A DNA stretch of 64,000 bases from CAVVEC01 sp963747105 (GCA_963747105.1 CAVVEC010000006.1:228217-292216); one strand, 5' to 3'; shown: positions 9,935 through 18,714, numbered from the stretch's first letter. Notes: generated from the letters alone by a model not told the origin. Program-made: numbers and translations.

Positions 9935-11350
9935 TTATTCTAATGATTCCGCAAAGGCCTCTGCCGAACAGAAACCTGCAGATGTTTGGACTATGAGGCG
10001 GAAGCTAACGCGGTGTTTGCGCCACCACTCGCGCGGTAACCACGCTCTGAGGTGATGCGGGGAGATGTATTGCGTCTTCACGCGCATGAAATCGGAAACT
10101 TTATCGTCGAAGGCGACCACATCGTTGGGGCGGAAATTATCGCCGTTGATCTCCAGGGTCAAAAACTTAGGGCTTTGGAAATCCATCATGGGCACCGGGT
10201 ATGGCGTGATGGTACGAATCACTGCCCCCAAGGGTTCTCGCTCAAACTTCCCAGCGGGCAGGACGCGGAGTTCCGCGGGAGCAGAAAGCTGCAAAGGGCC
10301 GTTCACCACCGTCAACATCAGCGGTGTCGCCCTTGCGTAACGCCCGCCCATATCTTTCAGTTTAAACCCTGGAATTGTAACGCGGAGCTTATCGGGAGAC
10401 ACGAAGTCGACCCCCGGATGAGTATATGTCTCATCTGCAAATGTCACCTCCGAATGTTCCGTGAATCCGCTGCCGCGCAAAACAACCGTCACATCCGATT
10501 CCCGAGATCCGCAGCAGCGCAAGGCATTCGGCTCGATCGAATTGATCACCGGGCTATCCTTGCTCGCCACGATGATCTTCTGCCCCTTTCGAGATGGCGC
10601 TGCCTCTGTTCGTTCCCATGAGTCCTTGGCATAAGCCGTGAGCACGCCGGGCTTTTCCAATAGATCAGAAGGTATCGTCACCTCGACATGGCGCAGGTCG
10701 AGGGTCCGGCTGTATAGATAGGTTAGCGGAGCCTTGTCCTTTGGTGGTGAGTTTTCGCCGAGCACATACACGCGGCTCGACTGAATCAGGTCCTCACCCG
10801 ACAGCACAACATCTGTGCTTCCGGTTCCCTCGAGCACGCGAATCGGATCTCCGGTCAGGTCCGGATAGTCCACCAGATACGCAGGTTCCTCGCTTTCGTC
10901 GTAGTCTTCCTCTGGTTGTTTTCCTACTTGCAGTTCGGACACGTAAGCACCATTCATAGGAGTTCCGGGGGCGCAGTAGTCGATGCAGTACGAAGGTTCG
11001 TCGCCATCGAAGATCAAAAGACGAAGTTCTCTCGGAGTTTCGCCGGCCTCGAGGCAGTTGGTGCAAGCAGCTTCGCCTTCGAGCTTGAGTGGAATGGCCT
11101 GGCGTGACAGCCGCTTCGGGCGATCCCACACCTCAATCCACGCTCCGTGCACATCGCGCAGGCTCGAGATCGAATACCGAATTGGTTGAGCCGCCACATC
11201 CGAGGCAGCCATTGTCAACCCGAGTCGATCCCATTGAGATGCGATTTTGATGGTGCGACCGTCGGAACAACCCTTGGTCGCCTCCTGCGCCCGAGCAGTC
11301 GGGACCAGAAGCGCTACAAAGATGGTGACGTGGCTGGGCCTAGGCATCAT
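9935..11350 (-). CDS. Secreted protein with IPT/TIG-like repeats, function unknown
   Basis: The 471-aa product begins with a signal peptide (VTIFVALLVPTARAQ). The middle and end hold two stretches resembling IPT/TIG immunoglobulin-like domains: INSIEPNALRCCG followed by VVLRGSGFTEHSEVTF, and IRTITPYPVPMM followed by LEINGDNFRPNDVVAFD. No catalytic motif is visible. It lies 129 nt downstream of the carboxypeptidase-regulatory-like gene on the same strand and may share its transcript. The family assignment is pattern recognition only. Confidence 0.7.
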   Translation of the reverse strand: MMPRPSHVTIFVALLVPTARAQEATKGCSDGRTIKIASQWDRLGLTMAASDVAAQPIRYSISSLRDVHGAWIEVWDRPKRLSRQAIPLKLEGEAACTNCLEAGETPRELRLLIFDGDEPSYCIDYCAPGTPMNGAYVSELQVGKQPEEDYDESEEPAYLVDYPDLTGDPIRVLEGTGSTDVVLSGEDLIQSSRVYVLGENSPPKDKAPLTYLYSRTLDLRHVEVTIPSDLLEKPGVLTAYAKDSWERTEAAPSRKGQKIIVASKDSPVINSIEPNALRCCGSRESDVTVVLRGSGFTEHSEVTFADETYTHPGVDFVSPDKLRVTIPGFKLKDMGGRYARATPLMLTVVNGPLQLSAPAELRVLPAGKFEREPLGAVIRTITPYPVPMMDFQSPKFLTLEINGDNFRPNDVVAFDDKVSDFMRVKTQYISPHHLRAWLPREWWRKHRVSFRLIVQTSAGFCSAEAFAESLE

Positions 11351-11479
11351 CGATCCATTTTCTTGGTATCAGGACCACTTTGTCTTGACAACGCCTTCGG
11401 TGTTATCGAGGGCCACCCGTCCGAGTACCGGGTTGCCGGTGAAAATGGCGACATTGCAGTGCCCATGAAGAAGTTCCGC

Positions 11480-12259
11480 TTAGTTCTGAGGATTCGACCA
11501 GCCCAAATAAGTCCCACCCTCCGTGGATTGCATTCTTGTAAAAGCGAGCGCGGATCCACTAGCTTTGGGATTGATCTCGACGACAACGTGATCCCGGCGA
11601 GGATCGTTGGTCGGTTCGTTTTCATATTCTACTTGCAGGACGTAAGTTCCGCTCGGCACGCTGTCGAAAGCGAAGCCGCCATTCTCTGTGGAGGTCGTGG
11701 TATAGGACGCGCCGCTCGTGGCATTCTGCAAGGTCAGCCTAGCCCTGGGAATCGGCATTGATACAGGATTGTCGTGATTCCCAGCGGATGTGCCTTCGGT
11801 GCCTGCCCGTCGTTCCGTAAGTTCGCCCGCAAGCCGCGAAACCACCAGTGGGGTGTCGCCCCATGAGTACGTCAGCGCTCGCTTTGCCTTTCTAGATGGT
11901 CGATTGGTGACATAGAAGCAATCGGGGCCCGCTGCATGCACTCCAAGAAGCGTGACACCCAGCCAGTAATCCCCTGGACGCAAATCTGCCACGACAAACG
12001 TCCCGTCAGCTTTCGACTTACCCGACAGCAGCAGAACGCTTTCACCATTCTGGTCACTGGTGTAAACCTCAATCGTGACTCCCCCGAGCGGCTTCTTCTC
12101 GTGAGTTACCGAGGCTACAAAGTTTTTATGCATCTCCAAATTCTTCACCCACGCGCAAGGAACTTGTGAACAGAGGGCTGACGAACTCCATGCCAAAGGG
12201 AGAGCGGCTGAAGCCAAGACCAGTTCGATCAACTTTTTCACAGAGGTTTTCTCGTACAC
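11480..12259 (-). CDS. Secreted carboxypeptidase-regulatory-like domain protein
   Basis: A 259-aa protein with a signal peptide (LIELVLASAALPLAWSSSALC). Two prealbumin-like CarboxypepD_reg folds are suggested by GGVTIEVYTSD...ADGTFVVADLRPGDYWL and RARLTLQNATSG...ENGGFAFDSVPSGTYVLQV. Such domains sit on acidobacterial surface and TonB-linked proteins, but no outer-membrane barrel follows here. The start is GTG 12259, with AAGGTG just upstream at short spacing, so the exact start is uncertain. Confidence 0.72.
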   Translation of the reverse strand: MYEKTSVKKLIELVLASAALPLAWSSSALCSQVPCAWVKNLEMHKNFVASVTHEKKPLGGVTIEVYTSDQNGESVLLLSGKSKADGTFVVADLRPGDYWLGVTLLGVHAAGPDCFYVTNRPSRKAKRALTYSWGDTPLVVSRLAGELTERRAGTEGTSAGNHDNPVSMPIPRARLTLQNATSGASYTTTSTENGGFAFDSVPSGTYVLQVEYENEPTNDPRRDHVVVEINPKASGSALAFTRMQSTEGGTYLGWSNPQN

Positions 12260-12398
12260 ATCACCTTAGCACTCTTGGCCTTGTAATCAGGTGTGGGTGT
12301 TGAAAAAGTCACCCTGATTTGCAGTGGAATGGCGGGTGCGTCCAAGCTCCGCCTGGGCGAGGACTTCACTGGGGGAGTACGCGGGGCCACGCGAAAAC

Positions 12399-12488
12399 TG
12401 GCGGAGAGAGTGGGATTCGAACCCACGTTACCCTTTCGAGTAAACACGCTTTCCAAGCGTGCGCCTTCAGCCACTCGGCCATCTCTCC
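12399..12488 (-). tRNA. tRNA-Ser (anticodon GGA)
   Basis: Read on the minus strand, the acceptor stem GGAGAGA pairs with TCTCTCC and is followed by discriminator G and an encoded CCA (12399-12401). The D arm is GCCGAGTGGCTGAAGGC, the anticodon stem-loop is CACGCTTGGAAAGCGTG (anticodon GGA), a long class II variable arm follows, and the T arm contains GGTTCGAATCC. The long variable arm and anticodon give serine, reading UCC/UCU. Confidence 0.97.
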
Positions 12489-12600
12489 CCGCAAACTCGT
12501 AACAGCAGGAAACAGACTTGGGAAGTTACCACGAGGATCGGCAGCCAAAACCCCGCCACATCGATTCTAGGGCCCACACCGCCAACCCCGCAACCCGGTA

Positions 12601-12614
12601 CCAGAAGCCAGAAG
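12601..12614. repeat. Heptanucleotide repeat at the bfr 3' end
   Basis: Two exact CCAGAAG heptads lie immediately beyond the bacterioferritin stop (12618). This is a short member of the heptad arrays seen at other gene ends in the window. Confidence 0.5.
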
Positions 12615-12617
12615 GCG

Positions 12618-13100
12618 CTACGAGCTCTTCTCTTCATACAACTGCTGCGCCAGGTAGTTTTCGATGCCCATCTCGCTGATGGCGTGCAGTTGTGCCTCCA
12701 GCCAGTCCACATGCTCTTCCTCATCTCGCAGGATGCCTTCCAGGATTTCACGCGAGCCATTGTCTCCGGCCTTGACGCAGGTCTCAATGCCATCATTCAG
12801 GCGCTTGACGGCGTCGTACTCCACCTGCAAATCGTTCTGGATCTGCGCCTTCACGTTGGGTCCGATATTGATCTTGAAATAGTCGCTCATGTTGGGGGTG
12901 CCGTCGAGATAGAGAATGTGTTCCATCAGCTTCTCGGCATGCTGCATCTCTTCGATGGACTCCGCGCGAGTATGTTTGGCCAGCTTTTCATAGCCCCAGT
13001 TTTCACACATTTCGGCGTGCAGAAAATATTGGTTGATTGCGGTCAGTTCCGCCTTCAGCACCTGATTGAGCACTGCAATGACTTTCGGATCACCTTTCAC
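12618..13100 (-). CDS. bfr: Bacterioferritin
   Basis: The 160-aa length and sequence are typical of bacterioferritin, the 24-subunit iron-storage protein. Ferroxidase ligands are present: Glu18, Tyr25, Glu51, His54, Glu94 and the DEEEH motif near residue 126. Met52, the axial haem ligand between subunits, is also present (IEEMQHAEKL). It oxidises Fe(II) and stores ferric mineral in the cytoplasm. It is not in an obvious operon: tRNA-Ser lies downstream, and a heptad repeat array (13117-13142) occupies the upstream region, which may matter for its expression. Confidence 0.95.
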   Translation of the reverse strand: MKGDPKVIAVLNQVLKAELTAINQYFLHAEMCENWGYEKLAKHTRAESIEEMQHAEKLMEHILYLDGTPNMSDYFKINIGPNVKAQIQNDLQVEYDAVKRLNDGIETCVKAGDNGSREILEGILRDEEEHVDWLEAQLHAISEMGIENYLAQQLYEEKSS

Positions 13101-13116
13101 GATTCGCCTCGCAAGC

Positions 13117-13142
13117 AGCAGTCAGCACTCAGCAGTCAGCAC
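13117..13142. repeat. Heptanucleotide repeat array upstream of bfr
   Basis: Degenerate heptads AGTCAGC, ACTCAGC, AGTCAGC in direct succession, 17 nt upstream of the bfr start codon. Confidence 0.7.
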
Positions 13143-13300
13143 TGCAGCCCGCCACGGACTAGGATAAATACTCTACCCGGACTGATTGCGATAAGCTGGA
13201 TGCTCTTAGCATGAAACTATAACACTGCAAAGGGGGGAACCCTGGCGTGAAATACCTGCATGATTGGGTAGGGAGCGTTCGATCAAGGTCCTAGTGAGAG

Positions 13301-14136
13301 CTATGTTCTGAGTGCTTGCGGCTTCAGGAGACTTTTTCGGGAGTTTCGGCGCTGGCCAGCGGCGTGGCGGCTGCGGCGCCATTGGCGGGCGAAGCTGGGA
13401 CCGCGGTGGGCGGCTTGGCAGGGCGTTTCGAGCACCCGGTTGTTCAGGCAAAACAGCGCCAATTCCAAGCGGTCGGCGACGCCCAGCTTGTCATATACTT
13501 TGCGCAGATAATTCTTGACTACCTGCTCCGTCGTGCCGACGCGCACGGCAATTTCCTTGTTCTTCATGCCCTGGGTCACGCAGGAAACAATCAGCGATTC
13601 TTTGGGCGTGAGCTGTACTTTGGGACGAGATGATCCCGGGCGCGGGCCTCTGGGTGCGATAAGCCTCCATCACCCACTGAATTCCGCGGCTGTCCAGCCA
13701 GGGTTCGCCCTTGGATACTTTGCGCAGGCAATCCACCAGCAACTCCGGCTCGACTTCCCGCGATACAATGGCATGCGCGCCGCGGCGGAACAGTTCCAGC
13801 GTGAGTTCTTCTTCGGGCTCTGCGGTGACCACGACTAGCGCGAAGGGCTGGATTCTGCCGCAGCAGATCGGAAACCGCTTCCACCGGATTCGGTGCCAGG
13901 GCCGCTTCAAACAGCATCATGTCGGCGGAAAATTTCTTGGCGGCGGAAAAAGTTTGCGACAAGGTTTCGGCCTGGCCTACGACTCGAACATCATCTTCCA
14001 GAGCAAAAATCTTGCGCAGTCCGGCGCGGAAGATGGCCTGGGTGTCGGCCACGATTACGCGGATGAATTGACCGTTGACCTCGCCTTCCGGCGGCTGCCC
14101 GACATTTTCTTGCGCTTGAACTGGAATGCTTGCCAT
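13301..14136 (-). pseudogene. NarL/LuxR-type response regulator, split over three frames
   Basis: Frame 1 (from 14136) gives a receiver start (FIRVIVADTQAIFRAGLRKI). Frame 2 (about 13850 to 13610) gives LVVVTAEPEEELTLELFRRG and AIVSREVEPELLVDCLRKV, the receiver end. Frame 3 (from about 13600) gives the GerE/LuxR helix-turn-helix (MTQGMKNKEIAVRVGTTEQV, KNYLRKVYDKLGVADRLELA). Joined, they form a normal ~215-residue regulator plus a tail. The receiver lacks the usual phospho-acceptor Asp, reading MMLFEAALAPN at that position, so it may not be phosphorylated. It lies 15 nt downstream of the PilZ gene, suggesting an operon. Two indels are needed; sequencing error is likely. Confidence 0.72.
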
Positions 14137-14151
14137 GAGTGTCCTCGCCGC

Positions 14152-14592
14152 TCAGTGGCGATCAAAACGATACTCATCAATGACCACGCCCACTCCGTGC
14201 CGGCCGGCTTCTTCAAAATTGCGCACCACGCGGCCTTTGCAATCCAGCCGCACATCCGCCTCCGCTCCCACGATATCGGCAGGCAGCGAGATCGTGAAGT
14301 CTACCATCGATCCCACCGGCATGTCCGCATCCACCACCTGAAACAGCACGCCGTTGGCGGAGATATTCTGCGGTCTCGGTACGGCTCTCGCCGGCTTCGG
14401 ATTTCAGCGAGATCGGCAACTTGATGGGAAAACGCGGCGCACTCTGCATTTCCGTATAGCGCCTGCGCGCTGCTTCTTCCCCTCGGCCGTACCTGGCTCG
14501 GCGGATCGTGAGCCGCAGGAGACGCGGTTTCTTTCTGCGCGAGACGGTCCCGAATTCTGGTTCTCCTTAGAAGGGCCAGTATTGGACATCAC
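14152..14592 (-). pseudogene. PilZ-domain protein, frameshifted
   Basis: Three adjacent frames join into one protein. The start region runs from 14592 (MMSNTGPSKEN... to EGKKQR); RRYTE...SAPRFPIKLPISL follows in a second frame; and SANGVLFQVVDADMPVGSMV to GRVVRNFEEAGRHGVGVVI follows in a third. RFPxxLPI and the following beta-barrel strands are typical of acidobacterial PilZ proteins. The canonical c-di-GMP-binding RxxxR and DxSxxG motifs are not clear, so binding is uncertain. Its position just upstream of the NarL-type regulator suggests joint regulation. Confidence 0.62.
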
Positions 14593-14731
14593 GCCCGCAG
14601 ATTACACCCCGGAATCTGAGGCGAAAGTTACCGAAGTCATGGAACTGGTAGTCGTAAATTCTTAAGGGTCATGGACTTGCGGGGAGAGGACGCGGGTGTT
14701 CATCGGTCACAGAGCAGTGACTGCCGAGCAG

Positions 14732-14758
14732 AGAGTATTCAGCATTCAGCACTCAGCC
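14732..14758. repeat. Heptad array, left arm framing the four-helix-bundle gene
   Basis: ATTCAGC ATTCAGC ACTCAGC in tandem. The last 18 nt, AGCATTCAGCACTCAGCC (14741-14758), are the exact reverse complement of 15142-15159 beyond the gene. Confidence 0.8.
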
Positions 14759-14778
14759 AAATGAAAGGGTTAGCAAAC

Positions 14779-15147
14779 ATGAAAAACTTCAGAGACCTGC
14801 AAGTATGGCAAAAGGCGCATTCGTTGACGCTGTCTTCTTACAAAGCTACCGACGCATTCCCGAAGAACGAAATGTACGGATTAACGATCCAGATCCGCGG
14901 GTGTGCTGCGTCAATTGCCGCCAATATCGCGGAAGGTTGCGGCAAACGTGGCAACGGCGAGTTTCAGCGCTTCTTGAATATCGCGTGCGGGTCGGCAAGT
15001 GAGCTTGAGTATCACTTTTTGCTCGCGCGGGATCTTGCCTTTCTGAGCGATCTAGATTACCAAAAGCTAAATCATGGTGTGGTTGAAGTGAAGCGAATGC
15101 TGGCATCGTTGGCCCGCAAGGTGGAGGCCGAGCGCCTCGCAGGCTGA
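14779..15147 (+). CDS. Four-helix-bundle protein (S23 / 23S rRNA intervening-sequence family)
   Basis: The 122-aa product from ATG 14779 matches the four-helix-bundle/S23 family: MKNFRDLQVWQKAHSLTL at the start, the conserved middle IRGCAASIAANIAEGCGKRG, FQRFLNIACGSASELEYHFLLA, and a helical end. The family was first seen in proteins encoded in 23S rRNA intervening sequences, but this copy is free-standing. Its role is unknown. AAAGGG at 14764-14769 favours ATG 14779 over the in-frame ATG 14761. The gene is framed by an 18-bp inverted repeat made of heptads, and its TGA stop (15145-15147) lies inside the right arm. Confidence 0.9.
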   Translation: MKNFRDLQVWQKAHSLTLSSYKATDAFPKNEMYGLTIQIRGCAASIAANIAEGCGKRGNGEFQRFLNIACGSASELEYHFLLARDLAFLSDLDYQKLNHGVVEVKRMLASLARKVEAERLAG

Positions 15148-15173
15148 GTGCTGAATGCTAACTGCTGAATGCT
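15142..15173. repeat. Heptad array, right arm; between the four-helix-bundle and pmbA 3' ends
   Basis: GCTGAGT GCTGAAT GCTAACT GCTGAAT GCT in tandem. It contains the stop codon of the four-helix-bundle gene and ends a few nt before the stop of the convergent pmbA gene. Positions 15142-15159 are an exact inverted copy of 14741-14758. Confidence 0.8.
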
Positions 15174-15177
15174 GCTT

Positions 15178-16560
15178 CTAGAACTTCGTGACTTCCGTAA
15201 AATTAAAGTCCCGCACCTTCATCGCTGGCACCACCATGTCAAACGATTCTTCGCCGCTGGCGCGGACTAGAGTTCCCATAGCTTCGACGTTTGACAGCAT
15301 GTGGATCAGGCTCTGGTTGAAGCGGAAATTGCGCACGCCGTAACGAATCTTGCCCTTCTCCACGTAGAAAGTGCCGTCGCGGGTCATGCCGGTGAGAATT
15401 TTCTCGTAGGGATCGACTTCGCGGATGTACCAGAGCCGCGTCACCAGCACGCCGTGTTCGGTCGAGGCGACCATCTGATCCACGGTTTTCGGCTCTGGCG
15501 TCGCGCCAAACACAATATTCATGGGCGCTTCCCCCACTTCGTTGGGAAGGGGAAATCCGTGCCCGGTAGGCTCGATGAGTCCGACTTTGTCTCTATGCTC
15601 TGAGTGCTTCATCTTTTCGGCGGTCGCCCGGGCATAGACCAACCGCTTGACCACACCGTTCTCGACCAGTTGCAGTTTCTGGCGGGGTCCGCCTTCTCCG
15701 TCGAATGAGACACCGGATTGCAGGGGATGAGCGACGTCGTCCCAAATATTAATGTTGTCGCCGAACAATCGGGTGCCGACGCGATTGTTCAAGAACGACC
15801 GCTGATCGAGCACGGCCAGACCGCCAAAGTCAAAAAACATGAAGCCGACGATATCGAGCACTGCCGCCGGTTCCAGAATGACTGTGTACCTCCCAGGTGG
15901 AATTTCCTGCGGACCAACCGATTCGATTGCCTTGCGGGCTGCGATTTCCGCCAGCGTGACCGCGTCGAGATTAGCCACGTTGGGCGAATTGGCCTTTTGC
16001 CAGCCCGAGGAATCCGCCGCCAGCATAGTGATCGAGATTTCCGACGAACGTTTGTGTGTGCCAGTCCGTCAAGCCGCGAGAGTTGAAGATTCCCTCGATA
16101 GACTCTGAGTTTGCGAAAATGCCCGCCGTAGTGAGCTTATGCTTCTCGGCGATCGAAACAATCTTCTTCACCGTTTCCGCGCGCTCTTGAGGTGTGATGG
16201 CCGCCGATTCAGGGAAATGACGCTGGGGGATCCGTTCGCGGGCGGGGCGCTCGCGCCACACGAGGCCGGCATGGGAAGCAGGTCGGGATCAGGCTGCTGA
16301 ACCTTGGCCAGGCTCTCCGATGCCTGCACCACTCGCTTCAGGCTGTCATCGTCGAGCTTATTGGTGGTGGCTCGGGCCGTGCGCTGGCCGATTGCCGTGC
16401 GCACGGAGACGACGTAGTTTTCTTCAGCAACGTTCTGGTGGATCGTGTTGTTGGCGAAACGCGTGAGCGCGCTCTTGCCGCCATAGAAGAGAACCTCGAC
16501 CTCGTCGGCGGAGGAATGCTTCTGGATGCGTTCGAAGATGCTTGGCGGCTTTATCTCGAT
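15178..16560 (-). pseudogene. pmbA: PmbA/TldD-family modulator of peptidase, split over several frames
   Basis: The N-terminal segment (ADEVEVLFYGGKSALTRFAN, NVAEENYVVSVRTAIGQRTA) is in one frame. The middle (SAAITPQERAETVKKIVSIA, TTAGIFANSESIEGIFNSRG) is in a second. The C-terminal 280 residues (PGRYTVILEPAAVLDIVGFM, DGTFYVEKGKIRYGVRNFRF) are intact in a third. This is the non-catalytic partner of TldD (PmbA/TldE), which together form a heterodimeric protease. tldD lies directly upstream on the same strand, as expected. No start codon is clean: the region around 16560 is a heptad array, so the N-terminus is uncertain. Confidence 0.8.
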
Positions 16561-16590
16561 CTAGCATTCAGCACTTAGTACTTGGGACTT
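16561..16590. repeat. Heptad array between tldD and pmbA
   Basis: On the minus strand: AAGTCCC AAGTACT AAGTGCT GAATGCT AG. It occupies the short tldD-pmbA gap and overlaps the presumed start region of pmbA. Confidence 0.65.
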
Positions 16591-16641
16591 GACCATGAAA
16601 GCTGCGCGTCGGACCGCGGAGTAACGACGCTGGGCAAAGGG

Positions 16642-18114
16642 CTAACCGTTCGCACCCTTATACGCACTTCCCACCTTCACGCTTCGAAACCTCGCCGGAC
16701 TCGCTCCGTGCCCAGTTCCCATGAGTTGCTGCGGCTGGCCTTTGCCGCAATGCGGAGTTCCCCAGACCACCCACTCGTCGCGCGAGCAGATTGCATCCAT
16801 CGCGTTCCAGAATTCCGTTGTGATTCCGGAATACGACGGATTCTTCAGCATGCGGGTGCGCTTACCGTTCTTCATCTCCCAACCGACCTCGCAACCGAAC
16901 TGGAAGTTGTAGCGTTTGTCGTCAATTGACCAGGAGCGGTTCGTCTCCATGTAGATGCCATCGGCCGTGTCCGCAATCAGTTGCTCACGTGTCAGCGGTT
17001 TCTCGCCAGGCAGAATGCTGACGTTGGTCATGCGGATAATCGGCAAGCGGTTCCAGCCCTCGGCGCGCAAGGTTCCTCCGGATCGGTCCAGGCCAATCGT
17101 TGGCGCAGTTTCGCGCGAACTCAGATATCCCGTGAACAGGCCGTTCGTGATGATGGGCGTGCACTGCGCCGGCACGCCTTCTTCGTCGAACCCGAATGTT
17201 CCCAGTCCAGGCCCGTGCTCCTGGCGAGCGTCGGCGACAACGTTGACCAGATCGCTGCCATAACGCAGCCTGCGCAATTTGTCGAGCGTAAGAAATGACG
17301 TTCCGGCAAAGTTGGCTTCCATGCCCAGCACGCGGTCGAGTTCAATGGGATGTCCCACCGACTCGTGGATCTGCAACCCGAGTTGCGAGCCATCCAGGAT
17401 AATGTTGAACACGCCCTCCGGACACTGCTCGGCCTTGAGCAGCGCCACCGCCTCTTCGCCCACGCGGCGGGCGTTTTCGAGCAACTTGAGTTCGTGGATG
17501 AGCTCGTATCCCTTGTTCTGCCACTGCCCGCCGAAAGAATTCGGATACGAACGCTTCTGAATCTCGCTCCCGGCGAAGGCGTGGGCCGCGTAACCAACTC
17601 CGGTCGTAAATTTCGTCTGATGAATGTTCGCGCCTTCGGAAGATACAAACCACTGCTCCTCGCGCCGGAAATTCATGTTGGTTTCGGCCAGGGTGACGCC
17701 GGCGACTGAGCGCAGTTCAGAGTCGATCTTCAGCAGCAGTTCAAGATTTTGCTCAACCGAGGTTGTGAACGGATCGATCTGAATCGGAGTGGTCCATTCG
17801 GCCGTGACCGACTTCTCCGGAGCAAGCTGAATGTCGTGCTGCTTCACCCGCGAGGATGCTTTGGCAATATCTACGGCGCGCGCAGCCGTGGCCTCTACGG
17901 CGGCCCGAGTCAGATTATCCGACGCGGCGAAACCCCAGGCGCCGTCTGCAATGACACGAATGCCGATGCCGAAGGATTCTGAATCCGAAGCGCCGCCGAC
18001 TTTGCCATTCTTGGTGGAAAGCGCGCGGCTGCGATCATCGGCAATGCGCGCGTCGGCGTAGGAGGTGCCGCGAAGCGCGGCGATGTTCAGGGCCCAGGCG
18101 GCGAGGTCATTCAT
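16642..18114 (-). CDS. tldD: TldD-family metalloprotease
   Basis: The intact 490-aa protein carries the TldD zinc motif HExxxH (IHESVGHPIE, near residue 248) and the C-terminal family signature around MLKNPSYSGIT and WGTPHCGKGQPQQLMGTGH. TldD/TldE degrade partly unfolded peptides, for example processing microcin and CcdA in E. coli. The ATG at 18114 begins MNDLAAWALNIAALRG. The partner pmbA follows in the same direction after about 80 nt holding a heptad array, consistent with an operon. Confidence 0.9.
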   Translation of the reverse strand: MNDLAAWALNIAALRGTSYADARIADDRSRALSTKNGKVGGASDSESFGIGIRVIADGAWGFAASDNLTRAAVEATAARAVDIAKASSRVKQHDIQLAPEKSVTAEWTTPIQIDPFTTSVEQNLELLLKIDSELRSVAGVTLAETNMNFRREEQWFVSSEGANIHQTKFTTGVGYAAHAFAGSEIQKRSYPNSFGGQWQNKGYELIHELKLLENARRVGEEAVALLKAEQCPEGVFNIILDGSQLGLQIHESVGHPIELDRVLGMEANFAGTSFLTLDKLRRLRYGSDLVNVVADARQEHGPGLGTFGFDEEGVPAQCTPIITNGLFTGYLSSRETAPTIGLDRSGGTLRAEGWNRLPIIRMTNVSILPGEKPLTREQLIADTADGIYMETNRSWSIDDKRYNFQFGCEVGWEMKNGKRTRMLKNPSYSGITTEFWNAMDAICSRDEWVVWGTPHCGKGQPQQLMGTGHGASPARFRSVKVGSAYKGANG

Positions 18115-18171
18115 GGCGGAGATTCAAATCTACCACAGAGGAAGCGGAGCAAGCCGTCGTCGAGGGGCGCA

Positions 18172-18233
18172 ATGCATAGATCCTTCGTCGGGAGCCTTCG
18201 CAAAGCGAAGGCTCCGCTTCCTCAGGATGACAG
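18172..18233. repeat. REP-like palindrome, copy A
   Basis: Begins AATGCATAGATCCTTCG, contains the hairpin GGAGCCTTCGC/GCGAAGGCTCC and ends CTCAGGATGACAG. The outer ATCCT...AGGAT also pair. It is in the same orientation as copy C (18656) and inverted relative to copy B (18275). Confidence 0.85.
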
Positions 18234-18274
18234 TAGTCGTCTTGTTCATTTGTCACTTACACCTCTAGGTAGCG

Positions 18275-18340
18275 CTGTCATCCTGAGGGCGGTCTTCCGT
18301 TTGCGAAAGCAAGCGGAAGACAACCGAAGGATCTATGCAT
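18275..18340. repeat. REP-like palindrome, copy B, holding the GIY-YIG start codon
   Basis: Begins CTGTCATCCTGAGG and ends CGAAGGATCTATGCATT, with inner hairpin GTCTTCCG...CGGAAGAC. Its last bases contain ATG 18335, the start codon of the following gene. Confidence 0.85.
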
Positions 18341-18661
18341 TCCTCGCCCAAGTTCTACTACGTTTATATTCTGACCAACCGGTCGAAGACGCTCTATACG
18401 GGCGTTACGAGCAGCTTGGAAAACCGCGTCTTTGACCACAAGCACCATACGCGGCCGGGATTCACTTCCAGGTACAAAGTGGATCGACTGGTGTACTTCG
18501 AGCGCTTCGGCGATGTGCACGCGGCCATCGCGCGCGAGAAACAACTCAAGGGACTCCTGCGGATCAAGAAAATGGCATTAATCGTTTCGATGAATCCCGA
18601 ATGGAAGGACTTGAGCGCGGGCTGGTACGAGCGACACCAGTTTCAGCCGGAAAAAGCATAG
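18335..18661 (+). CDS. Small GIY-YIG nuclease-family protein
   Basis: The 108-aa protein is a lone GIY-YIG domain of the UvrC-N/YhbQ type. It has YVYIL (residues 9-13), YTGVT (21-25), conserved Arg31, and the metal-binding Glu68 in AIAREKQLKG. These enzymes cut DNA; the substrate of this class is unclear. The start codon lies inside an inverted copy of the palindrome that contains the stop codon: CGAAGGATCTATGC at 18325-18338 versus GCATAGATCCTTCG at 18656-18669, an exact 14-bp inverted repeat. There is no separate ribosome-binding site except AAGGAT within the repeat. This points to a repeat-associated, perhaps mobile, gene. Confidence 0.88.
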   Translation: MHSSPKFYYVYILTNRSKTLYTGVTSSLENRVFDHKHHTRPGFTSRYKVDRLVYFERFGDVHAAIAREKQLKGLLRIKKMALIVSMNPEWKDLSAGWYERHQFQPEKA

Positions 18662-18714
18662 ATCCTTCGTCGGGAGCCTTCGCTCCGCGAAGGCTCCTCT
18701 TCCTCAGGATGACA
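18656..18714. repeat. REP-like palindrome, copy C, holding the GIY-YIG stop codon
   Basis: Begins GCATAGATCCTTCG and ends CTCAGGATGACAC, with hairpin GGAGCCTTCGC/GCGAAGGCTCC. TAG 18659-18661, the stop of the GIY-YIG gene, is in its first bases. Confidence 0.85.

Noticed and set aside
14732..15173. Heptad arrays as CRISPR
   Set aside because: The period is 7 nt without spacers, and no cas gene is present.
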